A stretch of DNA of 64,000 nucleotides, taken from contig CAWFYC010000027.1 of NCBI GenBank assembly GCA_963819855.1, positions 111,199-175,198 of the forward strand. The letters are read 5' to 3'. The position numbers were made by a program, and so were the translations under genes. The stretch is from JAMXLO01 sp963819855. GTDB taxonomy: Bacteria; Pseudomonadota; Alphaproteobacteria; Acetobacterales; Acetobacteraceae. Positions 51,960 to 59,777 of this stretch are shown here, in pieces; position 1 is the first letter of the stretch, and each line of letters starts with the position of its first letter. The notes under the pieces were generated by a model that was not told the origin of the DNA, did no database searches, and worked only from the letters and a program-made list of their open reading frames with translations.

Positions 51960-53324
51960 CTACTGCTGCCGAGCCGGGCGCCGCATGACGTGACGATTGG
52001 TGGCGGGCTTAAGACCGAGATGCTCGCGCAGCGTCGTGGTCTCATATTCGGTGCGGAACAGTCCGCGGCGCTGCAACTCGGGCGTGACAAGGTCGACAAA
52101 ATCCTCGGCCGATACCGGGATGCAGGGTGGCTGAATGTTGAAGCCGTCAGCCGCACCCGTGGTGAACCACTCTTCCATCATATCGGCGATCATGCTCGGC
52201 GTGCCTACCACGCCGAGGTGCCAGAATCCGCCGGACACCAGCTCGTAGAGCTGACGGATCGTCCAGTTCTCCGCCTGCACGCGCTGCATCATTACGGTGG
52301 TGAATTCGCTGTTGCGTCCGCCCGGCAACGGCAGATCGGGTACCGGGCCATCTATGTCGTACCCGGTATAATCGGGAAAGCTGTTGACCACGAGCAGGCC
52401 GAGGCCGAGTCGTGGGTCGACCAGTGATTGCATCAGGTCGAACTTGTCCCGCGCCTCCTGCAAGGTTCGCCCCACGAAGGGCATGATTCCGGGCATGATC
52501 TTGAGGTCGTCGGGCGATCGGCCATATTTCGGCAACCGCGCCTTCGCGGACGCATAATAGGCACGTGCGCGTTCGATATCGGGCTGCCCGGCATAGAGCC
52601 CGTCGGCGATTCGTGCCGCCAGTTCCTGCGCCTGATCGGAACCGCCGGCAGTAAAGATCGGAATATGGCCTTGTGGAGGGCGCGGCACATCCAATGGCCC
52701 TCGCACCTTGAAGTGCGGGCCGATGTGGTCCAGCACATGCATCTTGCGGCGGTCGTAATAGATTCCGCTCGGCTTGTCGCGCGGCACGGCGTCGGCTTCC
52801 CAACTGTCGAACAGCGCCAGCATCACCTCGGCAAACTCGGCCGCACGCGCATGCCTGCTGCTCGAGTCAAGCGTATCGCGAAGGCCGAAGTTGCGTGCTT
52901 CGTCGATACTGAAACTGGTCACCATGTTCCAGCCGGCCCGGCCTTCACTTAGTATATCGAGCGTCGCCAGAGTGCGCGTGAGGTTGTACGGCTCGTTGTA
53001 GGTTGTCGAGGCAGTCGGCACGAGGCCGACCCGGCTGGTCACGGTGGACATCGCCGCGAGCAGCGCCATCGGTTCGTGTTTGACCAGTTGATGTTCCATG
53101 TCGCGCGCAATCGCCGGATTGTCGAGATCGCGCACCGCTGAGGAGTCGGCGAGGAAGATCAGATCGAACTTACCGTGCTCGGCCAGCTTCGCGCAGTGCA
53201 CGAAATGGCGGAAGTCCATGTTGCCGTCAGCCGGCACGTCGGGATGCCGCCATGCGGCGTAGTGATAGCCGAGATTGGCGATCGACAGCCCAAGGCTCAT
53301 CTTGCGCTTGGTCTTGTCCGTCAC
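51960..53324 (-). CDS. LLM-class flavin monooxygenase (NtaA/SnaA/DszA family), copy 1
   Basis: 454 aa from GTG 53324, overlapping the upstream monooxygenase stop. Family segments: LGLSIANLGYHYAAWRHPDV, FDLIFLADSSAV, LVPTASTTYNEPYNLTRTLATLDILSEGRAGWNMVTSFSIDEARNFG, IFTAGGSDQAQELAARIADGLYAG and MPGIMPFVGRT. These enzymes use FMNH2 from a separate reductase to attack sulfones, aminopolycarboxylates or similar. About half its residues match the adjacent copy, so the pair arose by duplication. No flavin reductase gene is in the cluster. Confidence 0.9.
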   Translation of the reverse strand: MTDKTKRKMSLGLSIANLGYHYAAWRHPDVPADGNMDFRHFVHCAKLAEHGKFDLIFLADSSAVRDLDNPAIARDMEHQLVKHEPMALLAAMSTVTSRVGLVPTASTTYNEPYNLTRTLATLDILSEGRAGWNMVTSFSIDEARNFGLRDTLDSSSRHARAAEFAEVMLALFDSWEADAVPRDKPSGIYYDRRKMHVLDHIGPHFKVRGPLDVPRPPQGHIPIFTAGGSDQAQELAARIADGLYAGQPDIERARAYYASAKARLPKYGRSPDDLKIMPGIMPFVGRTLQEARDKFDLMQSLVDPRLGLGLLVVNSFPDYTGYDIDGPVPDLPLPGGRNSEFTTVMMQRVQAENWTIRQLYELVSGGFWHLGVVGTPSMIADMMEEWFTTGAADGFNIQPPCIPVSAEDFVDLVTPELQRRGLFRTEYETTTLREHLGLKPATNRHVMRRPARQQ

Positions 53325-54706
53325 GGGCGCTCCTCCCGCCGTGCGGCATGACGGCTGGGTATCCACGGCAGGCCGAGATTCTCGCGCAGCGTTCCACCCT
53401 CGTAGTCGCGACGGAACAGGCCGCGGCGCTGCAATTCCGGGATCACCAGCTCGACGAAATCGATGCCGGCGCCTGGCAGGTCGGGCGGCTGCACGATGAA
53501 CCCATCGGCAGCTCCGGCCGTGAACCACTCCTCCATCAAATCGGCGATCCTGCCCGGTGTGCCGATGACGCCCAGCGACCAGAAGCCGGCGGAGATCACG
53601 TCGAACAACTGGCGTATCGTCAGCTTCTCGCGCCGCGCGCGTTCCATCAGTGCGGCAGTGAACTCGGGCTCTCGCGCACTGGTCTTCATGCCCTCGCTCA
53701 TCTGGTCGTTGGTGATCGCGACCTCTGATACCGGACCGTCGAGATCGTAGCCGGTCAGGTCCGGAAAATGATTGATCACCAGCATGCCGATGGCGACCTT
53801 GGGATCCAGCAGTGACTGCAGACGCGCAAACCTGTCCTCGGCTTCCTGTTGCGTGCGCCCGACGAACGGCATGATGCCGGGCATGATCAAAAGTGAATCG
53901 CGGTCGCGGCCATAGTTCGCCAGACGGCGCTTGACCGAGTTGTAGTAGGTCCGCGCGCTGTCGATATTGGGCTGACCGGCATAGACCATATCGGCGATGC
54001 GGGCAGCCAGTTCCTGCGACTGTTCCGAGGAGCCTGCGGTGATGATCGGCAGACAGCCCTGCGGCGGGCGGGCGGTGTCGAGCGGCCCACGCACTTCGAA
54101 GCAATCACCCTTGTGGTCCAGAAAATGGAACCGGTCGCGGTAGAAGTAGATACCGGACGCCTTGTCACGCACGAACGCATCCTCGTCCCACGAATCCCAC
54201 AGTCCCTTCGCGACCTCGACAAACTCGACCGCGCGCGCATGGCGGGTCAGCGAATCCAGTGGCGCGTCGAGATTGAAGTTTCGCGCTTCATCCAGGCTCC
54301 AACTCGTCACCATGTTCCAGCCGGCACGGCCGCCGCTGATATGATCGAGCGAAGCCATACGCCGAGCGAAGGCGTACGGCGCATTATAGGTGGTAGAGAC
54401 ACTTGGGATCAGCCCGACCCGCTCGGTGGTCGCGGCGACGGCAGCCACCGTCAGGGTCGGTTCCAGCTTGAGGATGCCGTGCTCACGGTCGCGCGCGATA
54501 CGTGGATCGTCGAAATTGCGTATCGCCGCAACATCGGCGATGAAGACGAAGTCGAACTTGCCGCGTTCCGCCAGGCGGGCACTTTCGATATAGTGCCGCG
54601 CGCTGAGCCCGCCATCGGGCGAGGCGTCGGGCAGGCGCCAGGCGGCGTAGTGATAGCCGATGCTGCCGATTGAGAAGCCGAGCTTCATCTGGCGGGTTCG
54701 CGTCAT
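53321..54706 (-). CDS. LLM-class flavin monooxygenase (NtaA/SnaA/DszA family), copy 2
   Basis: 461 aa. The same landmarks as copy 1: LGFSIGSIGYHYAAWRLPDA, FDFVFIADVAAI, LIPSVSTTYNAPYAFARRMASLDHISGGRAGWNMVTSWSLDEARNFN, IITAGSSEQSQELAARIADMVYAG and MPGIMPFVGRTQQEAED. It carries a short extra loop (NDQMSEGMKTSAREPEF) absent from copy 1. It is upstream of copy 1 with a 4-bp overlap, and is the first of the tightly linked genes. Confidence 0.9.
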   Translation of the reverse strand: MTRTRQMKLGFSIGSIGYHYAAWRLPDASPDGGLSARHYIESARLAERGKFDFVFIADVAAIRNFDDPRIARDREHGILKLEPTLTVAAVAATTERVGLIPSVSTTYNAPYAFARRMASLDHISGGRAGWNMVTSWSLDEARNFNLDAPLDSLTRHARAVEFVEVAKGLWDSWDEDAFVRDKASGIYFYRDRFHFLDHKGDCFEVRGPLDTARPPQGCLPIITAGSSEQSQELAARIADMVYAGQPNIDSARTYYNSVKRRLANYGRDRDSLLIMPGIMPFVGRTQQEAEDRFARLQSLLDPKVAIGMLVINHFPDLTGYDLDGPVSEVAITNDQMSEGMKTSAREPEFTAALMERARREKLTIRQLFDVISAGFWSLGVIGTPGRIADLMEEWFTAGAADGFIVQPPDLPGAGIDFVELVIPELQRRGLFRRDYEGGTLRENLGLPWIPSRHAARREERP

Positions 54707-54756
54707 CCGTACCCACAGCGGAAACTTACACTACGACACGAGGCTTCGGCCACAGA

Positions 54757-55602
54757 TCAGTTGCGTAATTGACGGACCAATCCTGCCCAGCGGTCGAGCA
54801 CCGGCAGTATCTGGTCCGCACCCTCCGCAGGCAGGGTCACGTTCACCCGCGCCACCCCAAGTTCGCGAAATCGTTCCAATTTGGCGAGATCTTCCGGAGC
54901 GCCGCCGAGTGTCACCGGCAACGAATGCGGGTCGCGGCCGGCCTCGACTGCCATCTGGCGAAAGCGCGGCAGGTATTCGTCGGGATTGCCGCTGCTTGCG
55001 TTCGGGTACCAGCCGTCGCCGTAGCGGATGGCGCGTCGCGCCGCCCACGGAAAGGCGCCACCGAGCAGGATTGGCGGATATGGCTTCTGCGTCGGTTTGG
55101 GCCAGGTCTGCATCGACGGAACTTTGACGATCGCGCCGTCGTATTCAGCGGTGGATTTGGTCCAGATCTCCTTCATCGCCTCCATCTGCTCGCGCATTTT
55201 CTGCATGCGCGTGACGAACACGGTGCCATGGGCCTCGATCTCCTCGGCATTCCAGCCGCCGCCGATGCCGAACAGAAACCGGCCGCCGCTCACCTGATCG
55301 ATCGAGGCGACCAACTTTGCCGTCTGGATCGTGTCGCGCTGGATCACCAGACAGATCCCGGTGGCGACCTTGAGCTGCTTGGTCGCCGCCGCAGCTGCGG
55401 TCAGGGTGACGAACGGGTCCATGACGTCGTAGTATCGTTTCGCCAGTTCACCTCCGCCGGGCGGCGGCGTGCGCCGGGGCACCGGGATGTGCGAGTGCTC
55501 TGCCGCCCAGAGCGAGTCGAAACCACGTTCCTCGAGCGCGACGGCGAGTTCGGCCGGAGAGATCGAGTAATCGGTGAAGAAGATCGATGCGCCGAATTCC
55601 AT
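54757..55602 (-). CDS. LLM-class oxidoreductase (F420-type subfamily fold)
   Basis: 281 aa. MEFGASIFFTDYSISPAELAVALEERGFDSLWAAEHSHIPV, VATGICLVIQRDTIQTAKLVASIDQVSGGRFLFGIGGGWNAEE and ILLGGAFPWAARRAIRYGDGW place it in the luciferase-like subfamily called F420-dependent (TIGR03619 type). In proteobacteria the cofactor may be FMN. It lies 50 bp upstream of the paired monooxygenases on the same strand and probably belongs to the same cluster. Confidence 0.87.
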   Translation of the reverse strand: MEFGASIFFTDYSISPAELAVALEERGFDSLWAAEHSHIPVPRRTPPPGGGELAKRYYDVMDPFVTLTAAAAATKQLKVATGICLVIQRDTIQTAKLVASIDQVSGGRFLFGIGGGWNAEEIEAHGTVFVTRMQKMREQMEAMKEIWTKSTAEYDGAIVKVPSMQTWPKPTQKPYPPILLGGAFPWAARRAIRYGDGWYPNASSGNPDEYLPRFRQMAVEAGRDPHSLPVTLGGAPEDLAKLERFRELGVARVNVTLPAEGADQILPVLDRWAGLVRQLRN

Positions 55603-55753
55603 GTCTGTGTGCCTTCACTACTGACGTGCCGATGCTGGGCTGTTCCGGTCTTTCTGGCAAACGCGAACGCTCCCGCTGCGTCACCCTTTGGAGCTTGCCT
55701 CTCGCCGTGGAACTCGCTGTGTCAGCTTGTCGATCCGGCCAGTTGAGGGCTTA

Positions 55754-56863
55754 ATGGCGATCCGCAGTTTCACCTTCGGCGGGCGCAGATGCCCGTCGAT
55801 ACCTGGCAAACCCGAAAGCGAGATCACCTTGGCGCATCACCTCGACTCGCCGATCGCTCGGCAGGACATCCGCCTCGACATCACGGACCTATACGTATTC
55901 CGGGGCGAGACGGGCACCGTGTTCGTGATTAATGTCTGCCACTCGATCGCCGGCGACATTCCTGTGCCCGGCTACCACCCGGAAGGCATGTACGAATTCA
56001 AGGTCGACCTCGATGGTGATGCCATCGAAGATATTACCTATCGTATTAGGTTCGACGAGCGAGACGAGCAGGGAAAACAACGCTACGTCGTGCGGTGCAT
56101 CAGAGGTGCGGATGCTGTCGATCCGGATGCGGCCGGCACTGTTGTTGCCCAGGGAACAACCGGCGACACTGTCGCTACGGCAGCCGGCTTACGCGCCTGG
56201 GCCGGCAAGGCTGGCGACCCATTCTGGATCGAGCCCGATGTGCTGCACGCGGTCGGCCATGCATTCCAGGATGGAACGGTTGTCGATCTGTCCGGATGGA
56301 ATCCGAGTCAGGCGAAGAATTTGTTCGCCGGGCACACGGTGTATTCCATCGTACTGGAAGTGCCCGATACTGATTTCGTCGTCGGCGCGAGCAACAGGCG
56401 CCTGATCGGCATATGGGCCGTGGCAACGCTTGCCACCGACGCAGGGGGATGGCGTTCCATCAACCGCGTAGGCCTTCCGATGATCCATCCGCTGTTCACC
56501 CAGTACAACGAGGATCTCGGTAACCGTCTCAACGCCGGGCGCCCAGCTGACGACTTCATGACCTATGGAGAGATCCTCACCAACGCAATCGCTGGTGTCG
56601 TGTCCGCCAATGGAACCGCCGACGATCCCAGGGCATATGGGGAGAGAGTCGCGCATCGGTTCTGCCCCAACATCCTTCCGTATGTGGTAGGTACACCTGC
56701 CGTGTTCGGCTTCGCCGAATGGAACGGCCGTTCCCTCACGGACAACGCCCCGAATGTCATGTTCTCCATAGCGGCGAACACTCCCATCGGCCTCGGGATC
56801 GGGAAGGACTCGGTCACGTCGAAGCCATCGACGACCTTTCCTTACGTTCCTGCCGCGAGCTGA
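55754..56863 (+). CDS. DUF4331 domain protein
   Basis: 369 aa from ATG 55754 (a longer frame begins at 55688). Landmarks: HHLDSPIARQDIRLDITDLYVFRGETGTVFVINVCHS, YEFKVDLDGDAIEDITYRIRFDE and NLFAGHTVYSIVLEVPDTDFV, the DUF4331 pattern; the His and Asp residues suggest metal binding. Function unknown. It is divergent from the LLM cluster and ends 166 bp before tRNA-Ser. Confidence 0.8.
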   Translation: MAIRSFTFGGRRCPSIPGKPESEITLAHHLDSPIARQDIRLDITDLYVFRGETGTVFVINVCHSIAGDIPVPGYHPEGMYEFKVDLDGDAIEDITYRIRFDERDEQGKQRYVVRCIRGADAVDPDAAGTVVAQGTTGDTVATAAGLRAWAGKAGDPFWIEPDVLHAVGHAFQDGTVVDLSGWNPSQAKNLFAGHTVYSIVLEVPDTDFVVGASNRRLIGIWAVATLATDAGGWRSINRVGLPMIHPLFTQYNEDLGNRLNAGRPADDFMTYGEILTNAIAGVVSANGTADDPRAYGERVAHRFCPNILPYVVGTPAVFGFAEWNGRSLTDNAPNVMFSIAANTPIGLGIGKDSVTSKPSTTFPYVPAAS

Positions 56864-57029
56864 GAGATCGCCTTAGCCGGAGCGCGGCTGCAATCCGATC
56901 TGCGCATAGATGCGCGGCATGACGCAACCTTCCGGCGCCGCGGCTTGAGCGGCGCGCGACTTCCGTCATAGCGCGGTGCCGGGACAGTCGCGGCTATCCG
57001 GCCACTAGCGATTGATATTACGATATTAT

Positions 57030-57122
57030 TGGCGGAGGGGATGAGATTCGAACTCACGATAGAGGTTGACCCCCTATAACGGTTTAGCAAACCGCCGCCT
57101 TCAGCCACTCGGCCACCCCTCC
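57030..57122 (-). tRNA. tRNA-Ser(GCU)
   Basis: The minus strand folds into a full class II cloverleaf. The acceptor stem is GGAGGGG paired with CCCCTCC plus encoded CCA, the D-stem region is GGCCGAGTGGCTGAAGGC, and the anticodon loop is TTTGCTAAA with anticodon GCT (plus-strand 57086-57088). It has a long variable arm and TTCGAATC in the T loop. It reads AGC/AGU codons. A tyrosine integrase gene begins its 3' end 114 bp away, on the tRNA's 5' side. Confidence 0.95.
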
Positions 57123-57208
57123 GCCCGGGACGCACACGGCGTTTACACTTGTGGTTCTAGGGATTAGCGACGGCGGGCGTCAATCCGTTCGGATGGAACA
57201 AAGCCGGC

Positions 57209-57230
57209 ATTGGCACCCAATTGGCACCCA
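57209..57230. repeat. Tandem 11-bp direct repeat, integrase arm-site candidate
   Basis: Two contiguous copies of ATTGGCACCCA lie just beyond the integrase stop. Directly repeated short sites next to an integrase gene often serve as arm-type binding sites. The role is inferred from position only. Confidence 0.5.
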
Positions 57231-57235
57231 AGGCC

Positions 57236-58384
57236 CTACGTTCCGCCGAATGCTGCATCGATCGCCCGCGCCGCCGCGGCGTCGGTGTTGCTGAACAGAT
57301 GGCCATACACCGATAGCGTGAAGGCTGGGGTGCCGTGGCCCAGGCGGCGACTGATGGTCAACACGTCTAGCCGAGCCGCAATCAGGGCACTGGCGTGCGC
57401 ATGCCGCAGGCTGTGCAGCATCACCGGCGGCAGGTCGAGTGCGACCACTGTTCGGCGCCAGTCGCGGCTCAGGTTGTCTGGTGACAGCATGCGTCCGTCC
57501 GGCATGGTGAACACCAGATCGTCCGCGCCAGGCCGCCCGGCGCCATGTGCAAGGCGTTGCTCGGCCTGGCGCAGTCGATGCGCGCGTAGTGTCTCAGTAG
57601 CGGCCTGAGGCATGCTGATTGTACGGCGGCCGTGCCGAGACTTCGGCGCCTTCACGCGCAGCCCCGTCTTGGTCTCCTCAAGGCTGCGCTCTACCCTGAT
57701 CGTCGCAGCGGCCAGATCGACGTCACCCCAGCGCAGTGCACACAACTCGCCCCGCCGCATCCCGGTGCCCAGTGCGACCGTCACCAACGGCAGCAGCGCA
57801 TGGTCATGCAAGCGGGTGAGAACCGAAGCGACCTGAGACGCGCCGAGGATCTGAACCTCTTGCGCCTCGACCCTCGGCGGCCGGACGATCGCAGCGACGT
57901 TCCGGGCAACAATTTCGACATTCGCCGCACGCGCCAATGCCGCATGCAGCACGCGGTGCGCATGCCCGACGGTGCGAGCAGACAAGGGGCGACCACCCTG
58001 GCCGCCGCTCTTCTGCACGAGGACGTGCCAATCCTGTATCTGTGCTGGCCGAAGCCTCTGGAGCGGCGTCGCGCCAAGGTGCGGGAAAATCTGCTGTTCG
58101 GCCAACTGCCGGTACCGCTCCCGCGTCTTTCCTGATAGTGCGTGGGCGCCATCGAGCCATGTGCGTATATACTCGGCCACGGTGATGCGCGACGGATCAA
58201 CCGCGGTGCCGTTGTCCACCGCGGCGAGCTGGCGGATCAGTTCGGCTTGAGCTTCCTTCCGTGAGCCGCGCACAGTCAAAAACCGGGTGCGCCGCTTGCC
58301 GGTGACCGGATCGCGCTCGCCCAATTCGAACTTGAGCCGCCAGCTGTTCTTGCCGCGGCGCGTGATGTTGCCAGCGGTGCTCAT
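57236..58384 (-). CDS. int: Tyrosine recombinase/phage integrase
   Basis: 382 aa. An N-terminal Arm-DNA-binding region (NITRRGKNSWRLKFELGERDPVTGKRRT) and SAM-like core-binding domain (residues about 65-160) precede the catalytic domain. Catalytic residues are visible: Arg210 in GTGMRRGEL, His324/Arg327 in LHSLRHAHAS, His350 in RRLGHGT and Tyr360 in SVYGHLF. It should integrate and excise the element to its right. It overlaps the upstream small gene by 4 bp. Confidence 0.95.
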   Translation of the reverse strand: MSTAGNITRRGKNSWRLKFELGERDPVTGKRRTRFLTVRGSRKEAQAELIRQLAAVDNGTAVDPSRITVAEYIRTWLDGAHALSGKTRERYRQLAEQQIFPHLGATPLQRLRPAQIQDWHVLVQKSGGQGGRPLSARTVGHAHRVLHAALARAANVEIVARNVAAIVRPPRVEAQEVQILGASQVASVLTRLHDHALLPLVTVALGTGMRRGELCALRWGDVDLAAATIRVERSLEETKTGLRVKAPKSRHGRRTISMPQAATETLRAHRLRQAEQRLAHGAGRPGADDLVFTMPDGRMLSPDNLSRDWRRTVVALDLPPVMLHSLRHAHASALIAARLDVLTISRRLGHGTPAFTLSVYGHLFSNTDAAAARAIDAAFGGT

Positions 58385-58887
58385 TGGTCAGCTCCATCAG
58401 CGTCGTCAGGTGCGGCTGGCGGTTGAGGTGCGAACGCCACGGGACCGCCCACCGTTATGCGCTTCACGGTGTCGCCAAGCAGCTTGCGGACCCGCTCGGT
58501 CCAGTCGGCCAGATCGGTCGGCGCGCCGCCGATCTTTCGCCGGACGCTGTCGGGAAACTTCAGCGCATTCAAAACGCCCTCGGCATAGAGATCGCCGAAG
58601 GCGATTGCGGTCTCGTCGTGCTGGTCACGCGGGCGTCCCCGTGGCTTCGGTTGGAACGCACGCAGTGCGTGCTCGGCTGCCTTCATTGCCGCCGCATATG
58701 CGACCGGATCATCGAACCATGATGGCGCCTCGACGCCGCGCCTGACCAGATCGGCGGCCACCATGTCGCCAGAGTCTTTCATCGATCGACCGAGAAGCAG
58801 GATCAGGCCGGCTAGTTGCCGTCCGAAGGCCAATTCGACCAATTGCGGCAGCAACTCCTGATCGCGAAAGGATCGTTCCAACCGCAT
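58381..58887 (-). CDS. Hypothetical protein co-transcribed with the integrase
   Basis: 168 aa. Helical and charged, with MRLERSFRDQELLPQLVELAFGRQLAGLIL, a basic linker QPKPRGRPRDQHDE (AT-hook-like GRPRD) and a Pro/Ala-rich tail. I do not recognise a family. Its stop overlaps the integrase start by 4 bp, so it is probably part of the recombination or accessory module of the element. Confidence 0.7.
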   Translation of the reverse strand: MRLERSFRDQELLPQLVELAFGRQLAGLILLLGRSMKDSGDMVAADLVRRGVEAPSWFDDPVAYAAAMKAAEHALRAFQPKPRGRPRDQHDETAIAFGDLYAEGVLNALKFPDSVRRKIGGAPTDLADWTERVRKLLGDTVKRITVGGPVAFAPQPPAAPDDADGADQ

Positions 58888-59145
58888 TTCGGCTTCCTGG
58901 CTGAGAGATCGGCCAGCGTCTGAGGCGGCCGATCCAGGGACCGTTTCATTTGCGGAGTTACGCGAAGGCTAAGACCAACCCTTTCGCCTTCTGTAGGCTC
59001 GCGTCCCGGCCTTCCCGTCCTGCGTATTGTGCTCCTGCATACCTGTGCGTCCCGGTTAGGCCAGTTCGTTAGCTACAAGTAAATAACACTACTGGGCAAG
59101 TGACCCTGGGGATTGCTCGAGATCGGGTATCTACCGATAGCAACG
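58888..59145. other. Divergent control region of the integrated element
   Basis: 258 bp between the leftward integrase pair and the rightward excisionase-like gene. No gene. It is the natural place for an integration/excision switch, but I found no clear palindromic operator. Confidence 0.4.
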
Positions 59146-59350
59146 ATGGAACATGTCGAAACTGCGCGACGGCGATTGGTCTATACGATCGACGAAGCTT
59201 CGGGACTTCTTCGGATCGGCCGTAACCACGCCTACGACGCAGCGAAGTCGGGCGAGAACTGCCAACCGTGAAGTTGGCAAGCGGATCCTGGTGCCACGGT
59301 TGGCGCTCGAAGCAATGCTCGCGAGGGCTGGTCAGCAGGAAGCGGCCTGA
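59146..59350 (+). pseudogene. Excisionase-like HTH gene, frameshifted
   Basis: The first frame reads RLVYTIDEASGLLRIGRNHAYDAAKSGE, the helix-turn-helix of Xis/MerR-like excisionases. It then breaks near 59256-59275, and a second frame supplies GKRILVPRLALEAMLARAG, the usual end of such proteins. Two small indels (around GGCGAGAACTG and TTGGCAAG) are needed to join them. Intact homologues are about 65 aa. It may be a decayed gene or affected by sequencing errors. Confidence 0.65.
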
Positions 59351-59351
59351 G

Positions 59352-59453
59352 ATGGACCACGCCGCGGCTGCGGCGGCCCCGGAAATGGCGCCTCTGGCAA
59401 GACTGCACGCAATGGCCAAGCAGCTCGCGCGGCCGGTAGCGGCGGATGGTTGA
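59352..59453 (+). CDS. Very small ORF in the element
   Basis: 33 codons, MDHAAAAAAPEMAPLARLHA and onward, packed 1 bp after the excisionase-like stop; the following ORF starts within its stop. Alanine-rich. Only position supports it. Confidence 0.3.
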   Translation: MDHAAAAAAPEMAPLARLHAMAKQLARPVAADG

Positions 59454-59710
59454 CGTTGACCGAAGCGCACGTCGCGCTGATGGTCGCCGCGAGCCACACA
59501 GACCTCGGTGACCTGCGCTTCACCGACTTCGTCCGCGGAACGCAATATTCGCTGCACCTGACACTCGAGAACGAACACGTTCGACGCGACCTGGCGGCGC
59601 ACTGCATCCGGCAGAACTCTGGCGCCCATGATCGCTCAACGGAAGCCGAAGCGAACCCTGCTCGCCGAGGCGCATGGCGTCAACGGCGAGGCCGCTTTCC
59701 CCCTCAGTGA
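59450..59710 (+). CDS. Small hypothetical protein of the element
   Basis: 86 aa from a TTG overlapping the previous stop. The first 60 residues (LTEAHVALMVAASHTDLGDLRFTDFVRGTQYSLHLTLENEHVRRDL) look like real coding sequence with balanced composition; the last 25 are basic and overlap the next small ORF. No family recognised. Confidence 0.4.
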   Translation: MTLTEAHVALMVAASHTDLGDLRFTDFVRGTQYSLHLTLENEHVRRDLAAHCIRQNSGAHDRSTEAEANPARRGAWRQRRGRFPPQ

Positions 59711-59777
59711 GGGGGAGGTTGAGGACGTCGCTGCCAGCGAAGTGTGGTGGGCCACGAAGCGGACGCGCAATGGCTGA
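59628..59777 (+). CDS. Small ORF upstream of the primase-helicase
   Basis: 49 aa, MIAQRKPKRTLLAEAHGVNG with an acidic second half (LSEGEVEDVAASEVWW). It ends 8 bp inside the primase-helicase gene start, which suggests coupling. Weak evidence. Confidence 0.35.
   Translation: MIAQRKPKRTLLAEAHGVNGEAAFPLSEGEVEDVAASEVWWATKRTRNG

Noticed and set aside
57030..57122. tRNA-Ser as a standard 3'-end attachment site for the integrase
   Set aside because: The 3' end of the tRNA faces away from the integrase, so the usual arrangement is reversed. Without the other element end the claim cannot be supported.
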